Assembly: GCA_034770075.1 (NCBI GenBank)
Contig: CM068378.1
Location: forward strand, 42,560,508-42,624,507
Direction of reading: 5' to 3'
Length of the DNA: 64,000 nucleotides
Source of the DNA: Aralia elata
Lineage: Eukaryota; Streptophyta; Magnoliopsida; Apiales; Araliaceae
Part shown: piece by piece, positions 57,950 through 64,000 of the stretch
How the letters are laid out: every line of letters begins with the position of its first letter
Numbering within the stretch: position 1 is the stretch's first letter
The notes under the pieces: generated by a model
Databases searched by the model: none
The model's input: only the letters and a program-made list of their open reading frames with translations
What the model was told of the DNA's origin: nothing
Program-made: the position numbers and the translations under genes

Positions 57950-59776
57950 TGTTAGGTTTGTATATTACGCAAGCATGCAATCTAATTACACAAATAGAGC
58001 GGAAACGTGATAAAACGGATTTTAAAATTTTGATACAAACCATCACCATTATCTATCCTTGTGTTCAATTATCAACTAAACGAAAGAGAAAGAGAATATG
58101 AATTATACCCTCGTAGATCAAAGCTTCCTCGGGTACAAGTTCAACTCCTAGTCCTTCGTGTTCTCCTCAAATTCCACCGATGAGATTCCTTCCTTTGATC
58201 AACGTTAGCCACCCAAGTGTTTGGCCTCTAGAGGTGATCCACCAAGGAAGAATAGATATTCAAGAAGCTGAGTGTTGGCAAAACCCTAGTTTCTATCTCT
58301 ATAGAAATTGCAATTACTCTCCACAATCTAATGCAAGAGTGTGTAACTCTAATTTATGATAAGACTCCTCTTATTTATAGATGTAGGAATAACCCTTCCC
58401 TAAACTATTTAGGATTAGGGTTTCTATTATAATTAAACTCCTTTAATTAATTATGCTCCTAATCCAATTAGAAATTCATGTAAGAGTACTTCTATTAATT
58501 AATTCCCAATCTCTATTAGGAATTAAATAATAGTAATAGTAATAATAATAATAATAATAAGACTCCTCTTATTAATTTATATTTAATATTTCCAAAATAT
58601 TAAATAATAAATATTAAGCTATTTAATTTATTCTATCTCCATAGACTAAATTAAATACACATAACTTATTATTACAATTATGTCATTTACTTCTTAAATA
58701 AATATTTTCCTTTTGCGGTGTGACCCTTTAGGTTCTCTATATTAAACCGGTTGTGAATAAATCAATTAGAACAATTCTAATTTTATTTAAATAAATAAAT
58801 TAAACTATTTAATTTATTTAAATAAATAATATTTATTCTACAATAAGGGTAAGCCCCCTTAGCGATCAACGACTTTCCAGATAATATAGATTTCAACATT
58901 AATCACAAAAGAACCTTTCAGTGAATATTTACCGTACAATTCAATCCTTCTACCATACAATGTCCTAATTAAATATAAGACATGTAATTTCTGTTAAGTC
59001 TTATTTTATTTAATTATATATATTTCGATTCCCAAATGCACAACTCTAAATAATGCAAATTAGAAACTCCTTTCTAATTTCATTCTGCCTTGCCCAAGGA
59101 CTACTGAGTTATCATTTATCGAATCACATAGGACATTCACGTCTTTTACTAGATGAGGTAGATTTTTTGTTGATCATTCACCTATCTCCATGTACAACTT
59201 ATTATACCCAATCATACCCTTTGATATACCCTAAAGGTCTTAAGGGACATGTCAAAGTATAACTCATCATACACAAGATACTATAATGATCTCAAATCCA
59301 ATGATCACGTGTACTACTATCACTAGAGGAATTCCTATTGACAGTCGAGTAAAACTCCATTAGATATTCCTTAGCGAGCCACGTTCAGTGTACTTATTCT
59401 CCAATAAGCACCTACATACTTGCTTTAGTGTCTCCACACAAATGATTATGAGATCAATCATCCTCTTCCTAAGAGCAAGTAACGTATGTACAAATCTATC
59501 CAGATTCACTAATCCCCTTTTTAGTAATCCAACGATTAGGAACGATTTTAGTTTGTGAGCTATCTAGAATTTAGATCTCATTAGCATGATCACCATCATG
59601 ATTCTAAAAGCATTGCTCAAAACTATGGGTTTATCACATTTAATATAACAGCACTATGTACATAATGTAAAAATACCTTTTAAGAAAATCAATTCTTTTA
59701 TTAATAAATGAATAAAATTACAAAGTATATGCTACATCATATCAAATATGATTGGCTTGTGTGCATATTACTTTCA
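57950..59776 (-). mobile_element. 5' LTR of the copia element
   Basis: 1827 bp, collinear with the 3' LTR over its whole length with scattered substitutions and small indels. Confidence 0.92.
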
Positions 59777-60084
59777 GTAAGTTCTTGAACTCATAACCTA
59801 TGGTACGTTGTAGGAGCAAAGCGTTATTTCTGAAATTGCAAGTCTTAAATAAGTAGAAGCTATTAATTTCTATGTGTTAATCAAGATATAAAAAAATTGA
59901 TTATAGAATGTTAAAAGAAGAAATTAGAGGTTATCAGGTTAGTGATGAGAAGTTAGTAGCCATACCTAAGCAAACAGTTGGGGTAATAGCTAAGAATGTG
60001 CAAGAGAAGAAAGGAACAACCCTAGTAATTGAGGTATTGTTCATCAGGAGTTAAGACAGATATAGGAGGTATCATAAAAGAACA

Positions 60085-60330
60085 GACACATGCGATGTCA
60101 TAATAAAATAGACACAGACGGTGTCAAAACAAAACAAACACTAGTGGTGTTAAAACAGACACGGGCGGTGTCATAACAAAACAGACACTAGCGGTGTCAT
60201 AAGAAAAAGCAGACACTGGCGGTGTCACAATTAAACAGATACTGGCGGTGTCATAATGAACTAGACACTGGCGGTGTCATAATAAAATAGACGTAGGCGA
60301 TGTCACGGTAGAGCAGACATAGGTGGGGTC
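60085..60330 (+). repeat. Ten 26-bp repeats with GACAC-N5-GTGTC hairpin cores in the gypsy leader
   Basis: Cores start at 60085, 60111, about 60137, 60158, 60184, 60212, 60238, 60264, 60290 and 60316; most steps are exactly 26 bp. The consensus core GACACTGGCGGTGTC forms a 5-bp stem with a 5-nt loop, and the linker is CATAATAAAACA-like. Changes in outer copies partly keep pairing. It lies about 270 bp before the Gag start. Confidence 0.92.
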
Positions 60331-60603
60331 AAACGATCTAGAAAATTCTAGAAGTAAGAAAGTAGACCTAAGAGAGAGGGTCGAGCGATGTAAGAAAGAA
60401 AGATTAAAGTCCGAGAATTATAGGACTTCTTGAAGCAATAGAATAGCATAAAACTATGAGATATAAGTACAGTGTACTAGGAGATGCATATTAATATAAA
60501 TATGTGTATTAATATATGCTATGTGATGAGTAAATTTTTAGCATTTATAATGAATGCTTTAAAAAAACGATGTGAAAATAATATAGTTTTATTAAACAGA
60601 ATA
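60331..60603 (+). other. Leader between hairpin array and Gag start
   Basis: No motif recognised; an upstream in-frame ATG at 60484 exists, but the Gag-like sequence begins at MSPRRSQ (60604). Confidence 0.5.
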
Positions 60604-60970
60604 ATGTCGCCAAGAAGAAGTCAAAGCGACCAAGAAGAGGCAAAAAACGAGAATAGGGATCAAGTGAATCTGATGCAGTAGTTTATAGATCTTCTAGTAG
60701 GGGCACTAAATAGAAACCCTACCCAAGTAGATGTCAATCCGCCAGCTTTGCCAGTGGCAAGCTTTAAGGACTTTAAGAGTATAGGACCGCCTGAGTTTAA
60801 GGGGACCACCGAGTCTATAGAGGCTCAATCTTGGATTAAGGAGATAGAGAAGGCGTTTGCGATCGCCAAAGTCGAAGAGGAGCAAAAGACGGCTTTTGCT
60901 ACCTATATGTTAAAGGGAGAGGCTAATTTCTGGTAGTAGGCCAATCTAAATAGGGTCGATGAAGGGGTAG

Positions 60971-62366
60971 TGTTGAGTAGGTTTTATACCTACGAATCGG
61001 ATACCAATGAACGTGAATTATTGCTTATTTCTATAGTTTTTCGTTACTTTTCATGTATTTTGTGTGTTTTTGTAGGTTGCACATGTTGGGATTGCATTGG
61101 GCGAGAATTGGACGTTCGAGTGGATGAAGTTGTTGTTGTTGCTGAGATTGCAGGAATTCAGAGCAGCGCGGCCGCGCCAAAAATGAACTGGGTAGCAGCG
61201 CGGCCGCGCGTGATGTCAGAGTTAGAAAAAAATGGCTGCCAGGGTAGCGCGGCCGCGCGCCTTGCAAGCTTAATTCAGGCGCGGCCGCGCCGGTTCGAGT
61301 GAGGGCAAAATCGACTTTTCTGATGTTTTAAATGGTTTTGATTTGAACTTGGATTTGAAACTTTGTAATTAATTAGGGGTTTTATCAGATACTATAAATA
61401 TGTGTTTTCTAGTTGGTAATTGGCATCTATCTATTAGAAACCCTAGTTTGGAGCAATTGGAGAAGACTTGAAGCAAGTTAATAGCAAGGAGAAAGCAAGG
61501 AGGAGCAGGACAGAGTTTGAAGGATTGCTTACAGTGTTTCTTCTCTTTTCTCTCTATTCCGACTTTTGATGTTATTAAACTTGTGGATGATGATTTTTAG
61601 TTTATTTATGAACTAAATTTCTTTTGAGGCTATAATGGATCTTAATGCGTAGTTTTGAATAGCATGCTTCTTTGAATATTATGATTAGTTATTTCTGGAT
61701 TGTCTATTATGGTTTGTGCTGAATTGTTAATTATCTGGCCAATAATTATTTAGATAATCTGTATGAATTTGAAAGATGAAGTATGGATTTAGATCTGACC
61801 ATAATAGCATGTGATTGTGTTTTCTGCTGTCGATGGAATTCATAATTTGTGATTAAGATAGAGATAAACCTATCACCGCATGTAATCAAAATAGGGAACT
61901 TGGGCTTTAAATCCTTTTTAATTATAATTCACATAGAAATATAGTGAGTTAGTTATTTAGGGTGATGAACTTGAGTTTATCAATTGTGGATTTAAGTTAG
62001 GTTGTTTATGGAACATTGAAAGATGATCATAAATAGTGATGTGTTCCTGGTTAACAATCTAGAATAACTAGCATAATCCAAAGGGGAGCATGTTAGGTGA
62101 AGTGAAACATTAAGTGAAGTTATAGTCTTAAGTCTTCAAAGATCTGTTTTCAAACTAGTGTTAGTAATTTAATTTAGAATTAATTAGTTAAATTCAAAAT
62201 TTCAGAATTTATAAATCATTTGTTTACTAAAAATTGATTTGGTCTAAATTTGGAATTTGTCATTATAGAATCAATTCTTCTCTGTGGGACGATACTCTAC
62301 TTTCACTTTATTACTTGTGGACTGCGTATACTTGCGTATTTTTGCTAGTATAGATTTTGGCAAACA
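60971..62366 (+). mobile_element. Solo LTR, 1396 bp, inserted in gag
   Basis: TGTTGAGTAGG start and GATTTTGGCAAACA end, with duplication GGTAG at 60966-60970 and 62367-62371. TATA-like ACTATAAATATGTG at about 61393. Ends with the CTCTGTGGGACGATACTC ... GCGTATACTTGCG block often seen at the 3' end of plant LTRs. A relative lies at 9645-10768. No coding region; small ORFs come from the GC palindromes. Confidence 0.88.
61166..61290. repeat. Quartet of GCGCGGCCGCGC palindromes
   Basis: Four perfect copies at 61166-61177, 61198-61209, 61247-61258 and 61279-61290; start-to-start spacings are 32, 49 and 32 bp. The first spacer (CAAAAATGAACTGGGTAGCA) resembles the spacers of the copia quartet. Confidence 0.96.
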
Positions 62367-63000
62367 GGTAGTGACTTGGGAAAGGTTCAAGGAGTTGTTC
62401 TTCGAGAACTACTTTCTCAAGTGTAGGCAGAGTCAGATAGAGATAAGGTTTCTACAATTGAAACGAAGGGACATATCGGTACCCTAATATGCTGCCAAGT
62501 TTAACGAACTGGCGAGGTTTGCTCCACACCAAGTGGACACGAAAGAGAGGAAGGCGTGTAGGCTTGAGCAAGGGTTGAACCCCTTGCTCTACAACCAAAT
62601 ATCGGTGTTACAGATCGACTCATTCGGGATGATCCTAGAAAAGGATTTAATAGCCGAGGGAGGAAGCAAGGCGTTAGGCCAATTCAGTCAAGAGGGACAG
62701 AGCGATAGAGCTGAGGGAAGCCATATGAGGAAATGGAATAAGAACCATTCTGAAATCAAACAAGGAAACCCGAAGAAAAGGGTTGGAGAGTGTGAGAATT
62801 GTGGGAAGAATCATACGGGGGTATGTAGGAAACCTAAGAAGGCGTGCTACAATTGTGGGCAATAGGGATATATCTCTCCTAATTGCCCCAATCCAACGTA
62901 AAATGGGTGTTATGCTTGTGGATCGTTAGATCATCAAGCAAGAATGTGTTCGAAGAAAGGGACAGATGGAGGAAGTAGTAGTAAGGAAAAGAGTGGGTAA

Positions 63001-63192
63001 ACAAACACTAGCCAAAATTTTGAAAAAGTAAGATAATACCTTAGATAAAGGTAGTATGGAGTAACCGCAATGCCAAAGCAGTTGTGTGGGAACTCAAAGA
63101 AGAAAAAGATGAATAATTTAGTTTATCCTTACCTTTTTGATGTAATCTTGTAATAATAATTCTGGGGACAGAATCCATATAAGGGGGAAGAA
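63001..63192 (+). other. Short tail between gag and 3' LTR, with polypurine tract
   Basis: 192 bp with no coding content; ends with TTCTGGGGACAGAATCCATA and the PPT AAGGGGGAAGAA directly before TGTGACAACCCG. The pol region has been lost or was never present. Confidence 0.8.
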
Positions 63193-64000
63193 TGTGACAA
63201 CCCGAAAATTCGTGTAATCTATTATTTGGGTTTATGAATATGAATATCTAATAAAATGAGTTTAATTGCTATTATTTATGTGTAAATGTGATTGTATGTG
63301 CTTAAATGTCGTATTATGATCTAGATGGTGTTTACGTGGTAGAATTTACGAATTAAGGTTTCGTAGACGAAAATAAAAAAATCGAAAAAAAGACATAAAA
63401 ACATTATTCACCCGATGAAACCTAAGGGGTAGAATAACCTAAGCTTCTTAGAGAGATGTGTATGTCGTAATGACATTCCGTTTCAAGATCTATCAGTAAT
63501 ATGCTGTGAAAAAATGTATTATCCAATAAAAGTTTTTTTCTCGAAAAACGTGCAAGATAATAAGACAAAATAGGAAAAAGACAAAAAATATTTTTATAGA
63601 CTTTTTGATTGTCTAACCATTGTCTGAGAAATGGTCGCCGAAAATACTATTCACCGAAAGTGCTTTTGCATTTTTCAATTTTTCGAAAAATGCGTTAATG
63701 TTAAGATGAAGGGGAAAGACGGAATATCTATAAAAAAAAATTAGAAACGAATAATGCAGTTTTTCGACCGCGGAACGAATTCCGGCAGTTAAAATATCAC
63801 GGAATAGCAAAGCTTCTAAGAGAAGCTAAGAAAGGAATATTCCCGGAATATGCTAAGGTAAAAGGGTAATAAGCCATATGCTGAGGACTATTCCAAGAAT
63901 ATGCTACGGAAAAATAGTAATAAGCCATGGTTGAGATGGCAAAATGACCAAAATGCCCTAACTCTTGGTTTTCCTTAAATAGCAAGCCATTTCTCTTCAT
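63193..64000 (+). mobile_element. Right LTR of the Tekay-like element, truncated by the window
   Basis: Collinear with the left LTR (44812-45390 and 47901-48121), without the solo LTR. The ORF at its very end is in LTR sequence and also occurs in the left copy; it is not a gene. Confidence 0.85.

Larger units (their letters stand above)
50545..59776 (-). mobile_element. Complete Ty1/copia element, Angela/Tork-like, 9232 bp
   Basis: Two LTRs of about 1.8 kb, initiator-Met PBS, gag-pol in copia order (gag, protease, integrase, RT, RNase H) and a PPT, all on the minus strand. Target duplication GTAAG at 50540-50544 and 59777-59781. Many stops and one frame change make it defective. The LTRs differ at roughly one base in twenty where I compared them, so it is older than the Tat/Ogre-like insertion. 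The long LTRs and Gag/protease motifs suggest the Angela branch of Tork. Confidence 0.93.
60604..63000 (+). pseudogene. Tekay-like Gag, interrupted by a solo LTR and several stops
   Basis: Frame before the insertion: MSPRRSQSDQ, IGPPEFKGTTESIEAQSWIK, TAFATYMLKGEANFW. After the insertion: TWERFKELFFENYFLK, AAKFNELARFAPHQV, then zinc knuckles (CENCGKNHTGVC, CYNCGQ, CYACGSLDHQARMC). The inserted DNA plus duplication is 1401 bp, a multiple of three, so the frame is kept. Stops at 60679-60681, after GEANFW at 60934, after RDISVP at 62485, at 62863-62865 (CYNCGQ-stop-GYISPNC, where the usual knuckle His reads Tyr) and near 62899. TAA at 62998 ends the frame. No protease or RT follows. Confidence 0.82.
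44812..64000 (+). mobile_element. Tekay-like Ty3/gypsy element with gag but no pol, carrying three nested elements; runs off the window
   Basis: The left LTR (44812 to about 50169) is followed by a PBS at 50182, a leader with hairpin arrays, gag (60604-63000), a short tail, a PPT and a second LTR from 63193. Without the inserted elements the internal region is about 2.4 kb and has no reverse transcriptase or integrase. Nested insertions: solo LTR 45396-47895 in the left LTR, copia 50545-59776 in the leader, solo LTR 60971-62366 in gag. A PPT also precedes the left LTR, so a flanking target duplication cannot be tested there. The PPT form (GGGGACAGAATCC, AAGGGGGAAGAA then TGTGACAACCC) is typical of chromovirus/Tekay elements. 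Confidence 0.8.

Noticed and set aside
60085..60330. CRISPR-like array
   Set aside because: This is a plant retrotransposon leader; repeats and linkers are both similar, linkers are only about 11 bp, and no cas genes exist.
60970..61302. ORFs through the GC quartet of the solo LTR
   Set aside because: Located in an LTR that interrupts gag; codon content reflects palindromes.

Overview
The window looks like repeat-rich nuclear DNA of a flowering plant. It is AT-rich between elements and carries plant Ty3/gypsy and Ty1/copia LTR retrotransposons, MITEs and one intron-containing host gene. I saw no tRNA or rRNA genes, no CRISPR array and nothing bacterial. The species cannot be fixed from sequence alone; the Gag and antisense proteins remind me of repeat proteins annotated in pomegranate, but that is a weak impression.

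Layout. 1-9644 is the 3' part of a Tat/Ogre-like gypsy element: an antisense two-gene cassette broken by a 3.3 kb solo LTR, a 70-bp tandem array, a polypurine tract and the 3' LTR. It abuts a partial LTR (9645-10768), a copia LTR fragment (10769-11087), and the leader plus LTR of a minus-strand Tekay-like gypsy element (11088 to about 14335). 14336-20081 is AT-rich non-coding DNA with MITEs, including two interlocked palindromic MITEs. 20082-38035 is a complete 17.95 kb Tat/Ogre-like element: two LTRs, 5-bp target duplication, arginine-type PBS, gag-pro, a putative in-frame intron, pol with two RNase H domains, the antisense cassette, a tandem array and a PPT. It sits at the junction of an older tandem duplication.

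38041-43260 holds the only recognisable host gene: the first five coding exons of a PWP1-type WD40 protein, with MITEs in and upstream of its 5' intron. From about 43265 to the window end is nested retrotransposon DNA. A Tekay-like gypsy element (44812 to beyond 64000) has Gag but no Pol. Its left LTR holds a 2.5 kb solo LTR, its leader holds a 9.2 kb Angela/Tork-like copia element (50545-59776), and its gag holds a 1.4 kb solo LTR (60971-62366). If the PWP1 exons resume beyond the window, the whole stack lies in one intron.

Most coding regions carry stops or frameshifts. The intact exception is the 521-codon antisense ORF at 30201-31766. The most unusual signals are non-coding: quartets of 12-bp GC palindromes with the same paired 32-bp spacing in three loci; arrays of hairpin-forming repeats in retrotransposon leaders and LTRs; and the A-B-A'-B' MITE arrangement.
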